From assembly GCA_016713225.1 (NCBI GenBank), contig JADJPO010000001.1, positions 1,054,001 to 1,118,000 of the forward strand: a DNA stretch of 64,000 nt, read 5' to 3'. Of this stretch, positions 24,677 through 34,966 are shown piece after piece (within the stretch, counting starts at the first letter, position 1; every line of letters starts with the position of its first letter). The notes below the pieces were generated by a model. That model saw only the letters and a list, made by a program, of their open reading frames with translations, ran no database searches and was not told the DNA's origin. The position numbers were made by a program, and so were the translations under genes. The DNA comes from Kineosporiaceae bacterium (GTDB taxonomy: Bacteria > Actinomycetota > Actinomycetes > Actinomycetales > Kineosporiaceae).

Positions 24677-25527
24677 CATCGCCGGTGGGGGACTCCGTCG
24701 TCCGGATCGTGCACGTCTACCCGAACTTGCTGGGCACCTACGGTGACGCGGGCAACGCGATCGTGCTGCGGGGGCGACTGCAGTTGCGTGGCTTGCCGTG
24801 TGAACTGGTGCCGGTCGAGCCCGGCGAGGCGCTGCCGCGCGAGGGCGACGTGTATCTGCTGGGTGGTGGCGAGGACGCCAAACAGACTGCGGCAGCGCAG
24901 ATGTTGCGCGCGGACGGCGCGCTGGTCGCCGCCGCGCAGCGAGGTGCCGCGGTGCTGGGCATCTGCGCCGGCTACCAACTGCTGGGGACGGCGTTCCTGG
25001 GTGTGGGCGGGGTTCCCACCGAGGGCTTGGGGCTGCTGGACGTGACCACCGGGCGGCTGGAGCGCCGGGCGGTGGGCAACGTCCTGGCCCGGGCACTGCC
25101 GCTGCCGGTGGGGGCGCCGCTGCCCGACCTGATCGGCTTCGAGAACCACGGCGGCGCAACGACTCTCGGTCCGGCGGCGGCTCCGTTGGCGGAGGTGGAG
25201 GTCGGCGTCGGCAACGGCGTGCCCGACGCGGCGGGGGTGCGCACCGAGGGCGCCGTCCAGGGGGCCGTGTTCGGCACCTATCTGCACGGTCCGGCGCTGG
25301 CGCTCAACCCGGCCCTCGCCGATCTGATCCTGTCGGCGGTGACGGGGCCGTTGGAACCGATCGACGATTCCCTGGCCGTGGCATTGCGCTACCACCGCCG
25401 TCACCACGTGCTGCCCGCCACCGAGCGGGCCAGCCGGGCGCGATCGGTCGTGAACCGCTTGCGGCGCAAGGATTCTGCTCCGTCCGGGGCCTCGGCCTCA
25501 CTCAGCGGACCACTCGGCGGGCACTGA
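24673..25527 (+). CDS. gatD: Lipid II isoglutaminyl synthase, GatD glutaminase subunit
   Basis: A class I glutamine-amidotransferase domain of the CobB/CobQ type, with nucleophile Cys in VLGICAGYQLLG near residue 98 and the His in GTYLHGP near 206. GatD releases ammonia from glutamine for MurT. The 284-residue length is slightly above the usual 240-270 because of a polar C-terminal tail. ATG 24673 overlaps the murT stop (ATGA). Confidence 0.95.
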   Translation: MTSPVGDSVVRIVHVYPNLLGTYGDAGNAIVLRGRLQLRGLPCELVPVEPGEALPREGDVYLLGGGEDAKQTAAAQMLRADGALVAAAQRGAAVLGICAGYQLLGTAFLGVGGVPTEGLGLLDVTTGRLERRAVGNVLARALPLPVGAPLPDLIGFENHGGATTLGPAAAPLAEVEVGVGNGVPDAAGVRTEGAVQGAVFGTYLHGPALALNPALADLILSAVTGPLEPIDDSLAVALRYHRRHHVLPATERASRARSVVNRLRRKDSAPSGASASLSGPLGGH

Positions 25528-25556
25528 CCTGCGAGCACCGTCGTCCGGGGGTCGGC

Positions 25557-26159
25557 TCACGCCGGCGGCATCGCCAGGGTGTGTTCGAGGGCGGCCATCA
25601 CCGATCGCACCGCCCAGGTACGGGTGCGCCCCCGCACGCCCAGCATCACCTCGAGGGCATAGCCGTCCATCAGTCGGCAACTGCGATAGGCCTCCTGGTC
25701 GGGGTCCTCGCAGCGCAGGCTGCCGTCGGCGTGCCCACGTCGAATGACCGTGGCGAAGGCGGCCTGCCACGAGTCGACCACCTCGGCGAGGGCGGCCAGG
25801 GTCTCGGCGTCGTCCGGTGGGCTGGCCAGGGTCTGAGCCCACAACCGCCATCGGGGGTCCGAACCGCTACTGGGCAGGTAGAGCCGCACCAGCCCCCGCA
25901 CCACTCGGGGCGCCGCCCCAGCGCCGGCCACCAGCCGGTCGCGGGTGGCGGTCAGGTCGGCCTCGGCGTAGAGCAGGGTCTCGGCCAGGATGCGGTCGCG
26001 GCGCTGGAAGTAGTACATGACGTGCCCCGCACTCATGCCGGCACGGGCGGCGATGTCGGCCACCCGAACCGGCCCGGGGGCGGACTCGGCGGCCGCCCGT
26101 AGCGCCGCCCGCAGCACCCGGTCGCGGGCATCGGGGAGCTCGGGGCGGCGTCGGGTCAC
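25557..26159 (-). CDS. TetR-family regulator of the adjacent permease-ureohydrolase genes
   Basis: The N-terminal helix-turn-helix is typical (VRVADIAARAGMSAGHVMYY FQRRD region, residues 31-54), with a 140-residue helical ligand domain behind it. It is divergent from the NCS1 permease and the 104-base gap carries an inverted repeat, so control of that pair is likely. The ligand is probably the imported compound or its product; this is inference. Confidence 0.88.
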   Translation of the reverse strand: MTRRRPELPDARDRVLRAALRAAAESAPGPVRVADIAARAGMSAGHVMYYFQRRDRILAETLLYAEADLTATRDRLVAGAGAAPRVVRGLVRLYLPSSGSDPRWRLWAQTLASPPDDAETLAALAEVVDSWQAAFATVIRRGHADGSLRCEDPDQEAYRSCRLMDGYALEVMLGVRGRTRTWAVRSVMAALEHTLAMPPA

Positions 26160-26227
26160 GCCGGGGAGTCTAGGTCGAGCGAGAGCCGTGCGGCCGGGCG
26201 GGGCGGCATCCCGGTGAGTGAGAGGTC

Positions 26228-26242
26228 TAGAAAGAATTTCTA
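26228..26242. promoter_or_regulatory. Candidate TetR operator
   Basis: TAGAAA-GAA-TTTCTA is an inverted repeat with 6-bp arms, a rare AT-rich island in this sequence. It ends eight bases before the -10 box of the permease gene. Confidence 0.6.
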
Positions 26243-26250
26243 ACCTGTCC

Positions 26251-26256
26251 TACGCT
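26251..26256 (+). promoter_or_regulatory. -10 box of the NCS1 permease gene (leaderless)
   Basis: TACGCT is followed by seven bases and ATG 26264. Confidence 0.55.
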
Positions 26257-26263
26257 GCGCGCC

Positions 26264-27718
26264 ATGGTGGTCCACGAGTCCTCGGCTGCTCCGTCCACGA
26301 GCGGTGTCGAACAGTTCGGAGTCGACACCATCCCGGACGCGGCACGCACGTCGTCCCCGCGCGATCTGATCGCCATTCTGTGGGGCGGCAACATGGCGCT
26401 GTCGGTCGGAGTGTTCGGCTGGCTGTGCATCCTGTACGGGTTGAGCTGGTGGGCCTCGGTCGGTGCCATGGTGGCCGGCACCGCCGTGGGGGCGCTGGCG
26501 GTGACCCCGATGGCCCTGCTGGGGTTGCGCTCCGGCACCAACAACTCGGTCGCCTCGGGCGCGTACTTCGGCGTCCAAGGGCGCCTGGTCGCCTCGGTGA
26601 TCGGGCTGCTGCTCTGCCTGGGGTACGTGGCGCTGACCATCTGGACCGGGGGTGAGGCCCTGGTCGTCGGGCTGGACCGGCTCACCGGATCGCAGGGTGG
26701 CACGGTGCAGTACGTGATCGGGTACGCCGTGCTCGCCGCGGCGGTCGGCCTGGTGGCGATCTACGGTTACGGCTGGCTGCTGCGCATCAACCGGATCATC
26801 GTCGCGGTGGTCGGCGCGGCCATGGTGCTCAGCGTCGTCGGGCTCTGGGGCCAGTTCGACGCCACCTACCCGGGGGTTCCGGATCAGTACGCGCTGGGCA
26901 CGTTCTGGCCCACCTGGCTGCTGGCGGCGCTGACCGCCGGGGTGGCCGGGCCGTTGTCGTACGTGACGCAGATCGGGGACTGGACGCGCTACATCTCCCC
27001 GCGTCGTCACCAGCCGCGTCAGGTGCTCGCCTCGCTGTTCGTCGGGCTGTTCGTCGGCCTGCTGATCCCGACCCTGTGGGGCGCGTTCACGTCCTCGATC
27101 CTGTTCGACGAGAACAGTTTCGTGGCCGGCGTCCTCGGCGGCGCCCCGGCCTGGCTGGTCGTGCCGCTGCTGGTGGCGGCGCTGATCGGCAGCCTCGGAC
27201 AGGGCGGCATGAACCTGTACAGCATGGGCTTGGACCTCGACGCGATCCTGCCCCGGCTGAGCCGGGTGCAGGCGACGGCGGTGGTCACCCTGACCTCGAC
27301 CGTGCTGGTCTATCTCGGCACCTTCGTCTGGCAGGCCGAGACCGCCGTGACCACCTTCGTGGTGGTGCTGACCTCGCTCGCCACCCCCTGGGCCGTGATC
27401 ACCCTGCTGGCCCATCGCGGCACCCGGGGCCGGTTCGACCGGGACTCGTTGCAGGTGTTCAACCAGCGCCGCATCGGTGGCATCTACTGGTACCGGGGCG
27501 GCTGGAACGCCGCCGCGCTGATCGCGTGGGCCGGCGGCAGCCTGGTCGGGGTGCTCTCCAACGCCACCGACTCCTACGTGGGTCCGTTGGCCGAGGCCGC
27601 CGGCGGCATCGACATCAGTTTCCTCACCTCGGCGGTGGTGGCTGCCGTGGTCTACCGTGCGCTCATCGGGCTGCGGCCGCAGTGGCTGGCCCAGCCCGCC
27701 GCCGAGCGAGACGTGTGA
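26264..27718 (+). CDS. NCS1-family permease (cytosine/purine/allantoin type)
   Basis: This 484-residue protein has about twelve membrane helices and NCS1 landmarks: WGGNMALSVGVFGW near the start, GLRSGTNNSVASGAYFG, and GDWTRYISPRRH in the middle. NCS1 carriers import nucleobases, allantoin, hydantoins and related compounds with Na+ or H+. Its pairing with a ureohydrolase 54 bases downstream, rather than a deaminase, points to a guanidino compound as substrate (inference). The TetR gene is divergent. Confidence 0.88.
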   Translation: MVVHESSAAPSTSGVEQFGVDTIPDAARTSSPRDLIAILWGGNMALSVGVFGWLCILYGLSWWASVGAMVAGTAVGALAVTPMALLGLRSGTNNSVASGAYFGVQGRLVASVIGLLLCLGYVALTIWTGGEALVVGLDRLTGSQGGTVQYVIGYAVLAAAVGLVAIYGYGWLLRINRIIVAVVGAAMVLSVVGLWGQFDATYPGVPDQYALGTFWPTWLLAALTAGVAGPLSYVTQIGDWTRYISPRRHQPRQVLASLFVGLFVGLLIPTLWGAFTSSILFDENSFVAGVLGGAPAWLVVPLLVAALIGSLGQGGMNLYSMGLDLDAILPRLSRVQATAVVTLTSTVLVYLGTFVWQAETAVTTFVVVLTSLATPWAVITLLAHRGTRGRFDRDSLQVFNQRRIGGIYWYRGGWNAAALIAWAGGSLVGVLSNATDSYVGPLAEAAGGIDISFLTSAVVAAVVYRALIGLRPQWLAQPAAERDV

Positions 27719-27772
27719 CCGGCCGCCGTCCGGATCGTCACTCGAGCAACCGTCACTCAGGAGAGGGCGAGC

Positions 27773-28846
27773 ATGACCCGCATCGGAAACCTGTTCGGCC
27801 CCGACTTCACGTTTCTGGGGGTGCCGGCGGCCGACCTCGACGACCCGAGCAGCTACGCCGACGCCGAGGTGGTGATCGTCGGTGCGCCGTTCGACGGCGG
27901 CGTCAGCTACCGCTCGGGGGCGCGGTTCGGCCCGCAGGCGATCCGCGGCACCGACTACCTGCCCCACGACGGCTCGCGGCCCTCGCTGGCGTTGCGTACC
28001 GACGGATTGCGTGACCTGCGCGTGGTCGACGCCGGCGATGTCGAGGTCTTCGCCGGCGACATCGAACGCTCGCTGGGGCAGATCCGGACGGCGGTGGCCC
28101 AGGTGGCGGCCTCCGGTGCCATCCCGGTGGTGCTGGGTGGCGATCACTCGATCACCTACGCCGACACCTCGGGCCTGGCCGATGTGCTGGGGGCGGGTCG
28201 GATCTCGTTGATCCACTTCGATGCCCACGCCGACACCGGGGACGTCGATTTCGGCTCGCTGTGGGGGCACGGCACGCCGATGCGCCGCCTGATCGAGTCG
28301 GGGGCGGTGCGCGGCGATCGGTTCCTGCAGGTGGGGCTGCGCGGGTACTGGCCCGGCCCCGAGACGCTCGACTGGATGGCCGCCCAGCGGATGCGCTCCT
28401 ACGAGATGACCGAGATCGGTCACCGAGGGCTCGAGACGTGTCTGACCGAGGCCTTCGACATCGCCACCGACGAGTGCGACGGGGTGTTCCTGTCGGTCGA
28501 CATCGACGTGTGCGACCCGGCGCATGCTCCCGGCACCGGGACCCCGGAACCAGGTGGGCTGACCGCCCGGGCGCTGCTGGACGCCGTCCGGCGGATCTGT
28601 CTCGAGTTGCCGGTGGTCGGCCTGGACGTCGTCGAGGTCGCGCCGCCGTTCGACCACGCCGACATCACCGCGGCGCTCGCCAACCGCGTGGTGCTCGAGG
28701 CGCTCTCGGCCATCGCCCGTCGTCGCCGGGACGCTGCCGAGGGCACCCGGTGGGACCCGGCGCAGCCGCTGCTCGACGATCGGATCGCCCCGATCCCGCA
28801 GGGGCACGTGCGCGGCCATTCCCACGATCACCCGCACGAGCACTGA
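27773..28846 (+). CDS. Ureohydrolase (agmatinase/guanidinobutyrase family) with His-rich C-terminus
   Basis: The binuclear metal site is complete: GGDHS near residue 122, DAHAD near 151, and SVDIDVCDPAHAPGTGTPEP near 242. The enzyme should remove urea from a guanidino compound in the cytosol. The exact substrate (agmatine, guanidinobutyrate, guanidine or other) is not decided by motifs. The 357 residues exceed the usual 310-330; the surplus is a tail ending GHVRGHSHDHPHEH, a likely metal-binding segment. GGAGAG lies before ATG 27773. Operon with the permease. Confidence 0.88.
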   Translation: MTRIGNLFGPDFTFLGVPAADLDDPSSYADAEVVIVGAPFDGGVSYRSGARFGPQAIRGTDYLPHDGSRPSLALRTDGLRDLRVVDAGDVEVFAGDIERSLGQIRTAVAQVAASGAIPVVLGGDHSITYADTSGLADVLGAGRISLIHFDAHADTGDVDFGSLWGHGTPMRRLIESGAVRGDRFLQVGLRGYWPGPETLDWMAAQRMRSYEMTEIGHRGLETCLTEAFDIATDECDGVFLSVDIDVCDPAHAPGTGTPEPGGLTARALLDAVRRICLELPVVGLDVVEVAPPFDHADITAALANRVVLEALSAIARRRRDAAEGTRWDPAQPLLDDRIAPIPQGHVRGHSHDHPHEH

Positions 28847-28904
28847 CACGAGTACTCCCACGAGCACTGACCTGCCCCGGCCCACTGATCTGCGATGGGG
28901 GCGG

Positions 28905-30602
28905 TCAGCCCTTGTCGGCGTACGTCTCGACCACGGCGGCGTCCAGGGGGATGGTCACGCCGGTCTGGCCGAGCACCAGGCGGGTCGCCTCCTGGCCGGC
29001 CTCGCGGACCGCCTCCATGACCGCATCGGCCTGTGCGGCGACGCACTCCACGATGACCTCGTCGTGCTGGAAGAAGACCAGTTGCGCCGGCCAGGCATCG
29101 TCGGTGTCGGGGTCGTGTCCGGGGTCGAGCTCGGCCAGTCGGCGGCGGAGCCCGGCGATCAGTACCGCGGCCCAGTCGGCGGCGGAGGCCTGCACCACGA
29201 AGTTGCGGGTGAACCGGCCCCGAGCCCGGGTGCGGGCGCCGGCGGCGGTCTCGCTCAGACCGTCCAGCCAGCCGGACGCCGCGGGCGGACAGACCCGGCC
29301 GAGAACCGAGGTCACGCTGGCGCCGTCCTCACCGCGGCGGGCGGCGTCCTCGAGCACCGTCAGGGCTCGGCCGAACCGGCGGCGTAGTGCGGCCAGGGCG
29401 GGTGAGCCGGTACCACCGCCGTACATGGCCGAGAGCAGCGCGATCTTCGCCTCGGCCCGGGCCTCGGGTCGACCCAGCGCCTGAGCAGCCAGTTCGGCGT
29501 ACAGGTCACCGGCGCGGGTGGCTGCGATCATGCCCGCATCCCCCGACAGCGCCGCCAAGACCCGGGGCTCCAGTTGCCCGGCGTCCGCGACGATCAGGGC
29601 TCGGCCGGACGGCGCCCGCACCGCCGCACGTACCCCCTTCGGGATCTGCAGCGCGCCGCCACCGCGGGTCGCCCAGCGCCCCGAGACGACGCCTGCCGGG
29701 ACGTACTCGGGGTGGAACCGGCCGTCGCGCACCCAGGCGTCGTGCCAGGCCCAGCCGTTGGCGGTCCAGAGCCGGGCCAGCTCCTTGTACCGACGCACCA
29801 GGGGGACGACGGGGTGGTCGTGTCGGGCGAGCTCGTGCCGGCTGGTCGAACTCACCGCCAGGCCCGCTCGGCGCAGCGATCGCAACAGGTCGGCGGGGGA
29901 GTCGGGGTTGAGCCGGTCGTCGTCCAGGACGGTCGCCAACTCGGCGGCCAACGCCGCCAGCTGCGCGGGCCGCCCCGCCGCCGGCCGCGGGCCGAGCAGC
30001 TCGGTGAGGATGGCGTCGTGCGCTGCGCCGTCCCAGGGCAGGCCGGCCGCTCCCATCTCGACCGCGGTCAGCGCGCCCGCCGATTCGGCAGCGGTCAGCA
30101 GCGCGAAGCCACCGTGACGCTGACGGGCCGCGGCGACGCGGGTGAGCTGGTCGCGGTGCCGGTCGAGCGCCGACGTGCCGGGGTCGAGGGCGTCGGAGGG
30201 TGATGGCTCCTCGAGGCCGTCCAGCAGAGTGGGCTGCGACTCGGGCGCGGCGCCGTGGGCTGTGGCCAGGGCCTGCCACGCAGCGTCCAGTTCGCTCCAC
30301 CGGCCCTCGTGCGCGAGCAGCAGCAGTTCGGTGTGGGCCAGGTCGTGGCACCGGCCCACCCGGACGCCGGCCGCCAGCACCGGGGGATAGATCGTGGCGG
30401 TGACGGGCCAGACCCACCGCGGTGACCAGGCGCGCTCGAGACGGTCGACCGCGATCGCCAGCCCCTTGCCGTCCGCGGCCTCGACCGGTGACCCCAGGGG
30501 GCGGCCCGCGTCGTCCACCGGGTGTAACAGCCACGGCGCGGGGTGCGGCGCCTGATCGGCGACACGCTCGACCACCACGCGGGGTGGATGAGCGGCGGCC
30601 AT
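28905..30602 (-). CDS. Family A DNA polymerase with degenerate exonuclease domain
   Basis: The 565-residue protein resembles the C-terminal Klenow-like part of PolA. Motif A reads VADAGQLEPRVLA, keeping the catalytic Asp but with several substitutions from the usual DYSQIELR. Motif B is RAEAKIALLSAMYGGG with the conserved Lys and Tyr-Gly. Motif C is FFQHDEVIVE with the second Asp. The N-terminal 250 residues stand where the 3'-5' exonuclease lies but show no DEDD residues. No 5' nuclease domain. This type is a second polymerase in many actinobacteria, usually annotated 'bifunctional 3'-5' exonuclease/DNA polymerase'; its role is unknown. Confidence 0.82.
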   Translation of the reverse strand: MAAAHPPRVVVERVADQAPHPAPWLLHPVDDAGRPLGSPVEAADGKGLAIAVDRLERAWSPRWVWPVTATIYPPVLAAGVRVGRCHDLAHTELLLLAHEGRWSELDAAWQALATAHGAAPESQPTLLDGLEEPSPSDALDPGTSALDRHRDQLTRVAAARQRHGGFALLTAAESAGALTAVEMGAAGLPWDGAAHDAILTELLGPRPAAGRPAQLAALAAELATVLDDDRLNPDSPADLLRSLRRAGLAVSSTSRHELARHDHPVVPLVRRYKELARLWTANGWAWHDAWVRDGRFHPEYVPAGVVSGRWATRGGGALQIPKGVRAAVRAPSGRALIVADAGQLEPRVLAALSGDAGMIAATRAGDLYAELAAQALGRPEARAEAKIALLSAMYGGGTGSPALAALRRRFGRALTVLEDAARRGEDGASVTSVLGRVCPPAASGWLDGLSETAAGARTRARGRFTRNFVVQASAADWAAVLIAGLRRRLAELDPGHDPDTDDAWPAQLVFFQHDEVIVECVAAQADAVMEAVREAGQEATRLVLGQTGVTIPLDAAVVETYADKG

Positions 30603-30653
30603 GGCCTGATCCTGCCTCGCCCCACCGACAACCCGCTGGGTCGGTGCTCAGGG

Positions 30654-30680
30654 TTTGCACTCTCGGGGGTCGAGTGCTAA
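30654..30680 (+). promoter_or_regulatory. CIRCE operator (HrcA) upstream of groEL, first copy
   Basis: TTTGCACTC, nine bases, GAGTGCTAA: one mismatch from the CIRCE consensus with the exact nine-base spacer. HrcA repression of groEL is implied. Confidence 0.9.
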
Positions 30681-30688
30681 TCATGTGA

Positions 30689-30715
30689 CTAGCACTCTCC
30701 TCGTGAGAGTGACAG
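30689..30715 (+). promoter_or_regulatory. Second, weaker CIRCE-like operator
   Basis: CTAGCACTC, nine bases, GAGTGACAG: the left arm is nearly perfect, the right arm keeps only GAGTG. It starts nine bases after the first copy. The remaining leader to 30860 carries the groEL ribosome site and nothing else clear. Confidence 0.65.
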
Positions 30716-30860
30716 AACTGCAGGGGCATCATCGCCCCGAGGTCGAGTTCGGTGAGGGTCGGATGACGGCGGGACAGGACCGCTGAACTCCGCTCCGTCC
30801 GTCGCGGGCACCGTCCGGCCAGCCCACCCACCCCGGTAGCGGAGAGGGATCAACCACCCG

Positions 30861-32489
<1,629 letters not shown>

Positions 32490-32518
32490 TCATCTGATCA
32501 GAGCGCCGGCAGCATCAC

Positions 32519-32554
32519 GAAGGGCGGTCTCCCCACACCGGGAGGCCGCCCTTC
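32519..32554 (+). terminator. groEL terminator hairpin
   Basis: GAAGGGCGG (32519-32527) pairs with CCGCCCTTC (32546-32554), with CTCCC/GGGAG extending the stem inside, around a short loop. It follows the groEL stop by 30 bases. Confidence 0.85.
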
Positions 32555-32626
32555 GTCGTGTGTGCCCGTCCCGCGGTATGGGTTCTGAGTGGGCACGGTC
32601 GCCTGATCACGGAGGATCGGGGCGGT

Positions 32627-34717
32627 TCAGGTTCGGGGCGCCTCGTAGCGGTTGAGGATCTGCTCGATCTGGCGGGTCACGGCCGGGGGGACCGGACCGA
32701 AGGCCAGGCCGATCTCGACCGTGCCCGATCCGGCGCCAGCCAGGTTGGCCACCCGGGCGGAGGTCTCGAGGACCTCGCTGCCGAGCGTCAGGTGCACCAT
32801 CACCTGATCGTCCTGCCGTAATCCGAAGGCGCTGTCCACCACGCAGCGCACGCCGCCCTCGCCGATGTTCATCAAGCGGGCGTCCTGGGTTCGATCGCCG
32901 CGGGTCAACGTCAACGGACCCGTGATCGGCACCCGGCGTCGCTGCCGGCGCTCGAGCTTCTCGGTCAGGCTCATCATCGACTCGACCCGCGTGATCGCCT
33001 CGGAGAGGCTGGCGTCCAGCCGGTCCACGACGGCGTGCTGCTCGGCGGCGACGCTGGACAGCACGGCTGTTGCCTCGTCCACGCTGCCGATGCCGTCGCC
33101 GATCTGGCCGATCGAACGCGCCATCTGCTCGGCCTGTTCCCGCAGTCGGCTGACCGTGGCCGTGATCTCGACCGTCGACCGGCCGGTGGTGTCCGCCAGA
33201 CTCTTCACCTCGTTGGCCACGACGGTGAAGCCGCGGCCCGCGGTGCCGGCCCGGGCTGCCTCGATGGTGGCGTTCAGGGCGAGCAGCCGGGTCTGCTCGG
33301 CCACCCCGGCGATCACCTCCGCCATGCGGGTGACCTCGCCCAGTGACTCCCCGAGGGAGCCCACGATCAGGCGTGCCTCGGCCGCCCGCTCCACCACATG
33401 ACGGGTCACCGCGTCGGTGGCGCCGACCCGGCTGTCGATGGTCTGGGCGGCACCTCGGACGGCGTCCACCTGCTCGATCACCGACTGCAGTTCCTGCCCG
33501 ACGCCGTCCGCGGTCTGGTCGATGATCGTCTGGGCGCGGTCGCGCACCTCGCGTTCGGCAGCGGCCTGCGATTCCAGCCGCAACCGCAGTTCTTCCTCAC
33601 GCGCCTGCTGGGACGCCGCGAGCTCGGCGGCCTGGTCGGCCAGCCGGACGCGGGTGATCGACACAGACCGGCCCAGGTCGCCGAGTTCGTCCCGTCCGGT
33701 CGGCAGCGGATGGTCGGTGCGGTCGTCGTCCGCGATCGCGGTCACGGCCCGCAACGCCGCACCGACATCGGACGTCGTGCGCCACCACACGCCGCCGGCG
33801 AACCAGGCGGCCACGACCAGCCCGGCCACGGTGAGCGACAGGGTGAGCGTGCGCTTGGCCGACAACGAGGCAGCACGGGTGTCGAGCAGGGCGGCCAGGG
33901 CATCACAGGCCGGGCCGATCGCCGCCCGAGCGGCCTGGGCCACCGCCGCCGGGGCGATCACCCCGCGCGAGAGATCGGCCGTGATCTGCGACGCCGCGTC
34001 GGTGGCCGCCGTGCCGAGGTGCGTGGTCGCCGTCGCGCGTGCGGGTAATTCGGCGTCGACGGTGTGCGCCAGGGCCGTCTCGACATCACTGATCAGGGAA
34101 CCGCCCCCGGCCGACAGGGTCCCGGCCCGCACCGCTTGGGCGGCGATCCGGGCGTCGCTGCCGGTGTCCTCGGCGGGCGCGGCGGCGTCCGCCAGGGCTT
34201 GCAGCACCTTGGGGGTCTGCACGACCAGGGCGTCCATCACGTAGAAGGAGTCCAGGTCGGGGTCGAGGATCAGGTTCGAGGTGTTGCCCACCTCGGTCAC
34301 CAGCGCGACCAGGGCGGTGACCAGCCCTTGCCGACCGGCGGGGGTGTTCGCCGCGGCCGCCGCCGTCCGGACGTCGGCCAGCTTGGCCTCCGGGACCAGT
34401 TCGGGGTGGGCCGCGACCGCGGTCTGCAGGGCGGTGAGGTCGACGGTGCCCTCGCCGGAGGCTGCGTCGGCCATGGCGATCAGGGCCGGGCGCAGGACGT
34501 CGACTCCCGCGCGCTCCTTGGTCGTGAAGGCGACCTGTCCGCCCATGGCGCTCGAGTAGGCCGCGGTGGCCCCGACACCGGGGACCAGCAGCACCAGCAC
34601 GAGCACGACGAGGCGCAGGCTGGTACGCAGCCGCCCGGCGATACCCACCACCGGCCGCAGGACGAGCGGCGGCCGGCGCGCGCCGGAGCCCGCTGCGACC
34701 GTCTCGTGCTCGGACAC
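32627..34717 (-). CDS. Methyl-accepting chemotaxis-like receptor with C-terminal PilZ domain
   Basis: The 696-residue protein has a first membrane helix (residues 27-47), a roughly 240-residue helical outer domain, a second helix near 290, a HAMP-like segment, and a cytoplasmic signalling domain with the hairpin tip EQTRLLALNATIEAARAG and RGFTVVANEVKSLAD. After it comes a C-terminal PilZ domain, with c-di-GMP-binding motifs RRQRRR and NIGEGG. It thus joins ligand sensing with c-di-GMP binding. No che gene is in the window. GTG 34717 is chosen because GAGGGGG stands just upstream; an open frame to 34894 looks non-coding. Confidence 0.88.
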   Translation of the reverse strand: MSEHETVAAGSGARRPPLVLRPVVGIAGRLRTSLRLVVLVLVLLVPGVGATAAYSSAMGGQVAFTTKERAGVDVLRPALIAMADAASGEGTVDLTALQTAVAAHPELVPEAKLADVRTAAAAANTPAGRQGLVTALVALVTEVGNTSNLILDPDLDSFYVMDALVVQTPKVLQALADAAAPAEDTGSDARIAAQAVRAGTLSAGGGSLISDVETALAHTVDAELPARATATTHLGTAATDAASQITADLSRGVIAPAAVAQAARAAIGPACDALAALLDTRAASLSAKRTLTLSLTVAGLVVAAWFAGGVWWRTTSDVGAALRAVTAIADDDRTDHPLPTGRDELGDLGRSVSITRVRLADQAAELAASQQAREEELRLRLESQAAAEREVRDRAQTIIDQTADGVGQELQSVIEQVDAVRGAAQTIDSRVGATDAVTRHVVERAAEARLIVGSLGESLGEVTRMAEVIAGVAEQTRLLALNATIEAARAGTAGRGFTVVANEVKSLADTTGRSTVEITATVSRLREQAEQMARSIGQIGDGIGSVDEATAVLSSVAAEQHAVVDRLDASLSEAITRVESMMSLTEKLERRQRRRVPITGPLTLTRGDRTQDARLMNIGEGGVRCVVDSAFGLRQDDQVMVHLTLGSEVLETSARVANLAGAGSGTVEIGLAFGPVPPAVTRQIEQILNRYEAPRT

Positions 34718-34966
34718 CAAGCCCCCTCGGGGTGCGTCAACCGTCGACACATCCCTCGGATGGGCCAATGCTGATCTGCAACGACAGGGGCGGTCGTCAC
34801 TCGACCGGCGCATCGCCGGGTGCACCTCGGCGTACTGCACCTCGAGGGTCCACCCGACACTCGTCGGCACGGACAATCCACATGAACCGCCCACTCACGG
34901 GTGGGCTGCGGCGAGGCGCGTGAGGATTCGCCGTCGAAGCGCCTCGCAGGTGTGATCCACTGGCCC

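Noticed and set aside
23147..25159. 670-codon minus-strand frame
   Set aside because: It mirrors cspA, murT and gatD and has only Arg/His/Pro-rich sequence.
26160..26263. Guanidine riboswitch before the permease-ureohydrolase genes
   Set aside because: The mRNA appears leaderless and the gap is fully used by the TetR start, the inverted repeat and the promoter.
26240..28885. 881-codon open frame on the minus strand
   Set aside because: It lies opposite the NCS1 permease and ureohydrolase, which have clear motifs. The translation is His/Arg/Gln-rich and repetitive, typical of shadow frames in GC-rich DNA.
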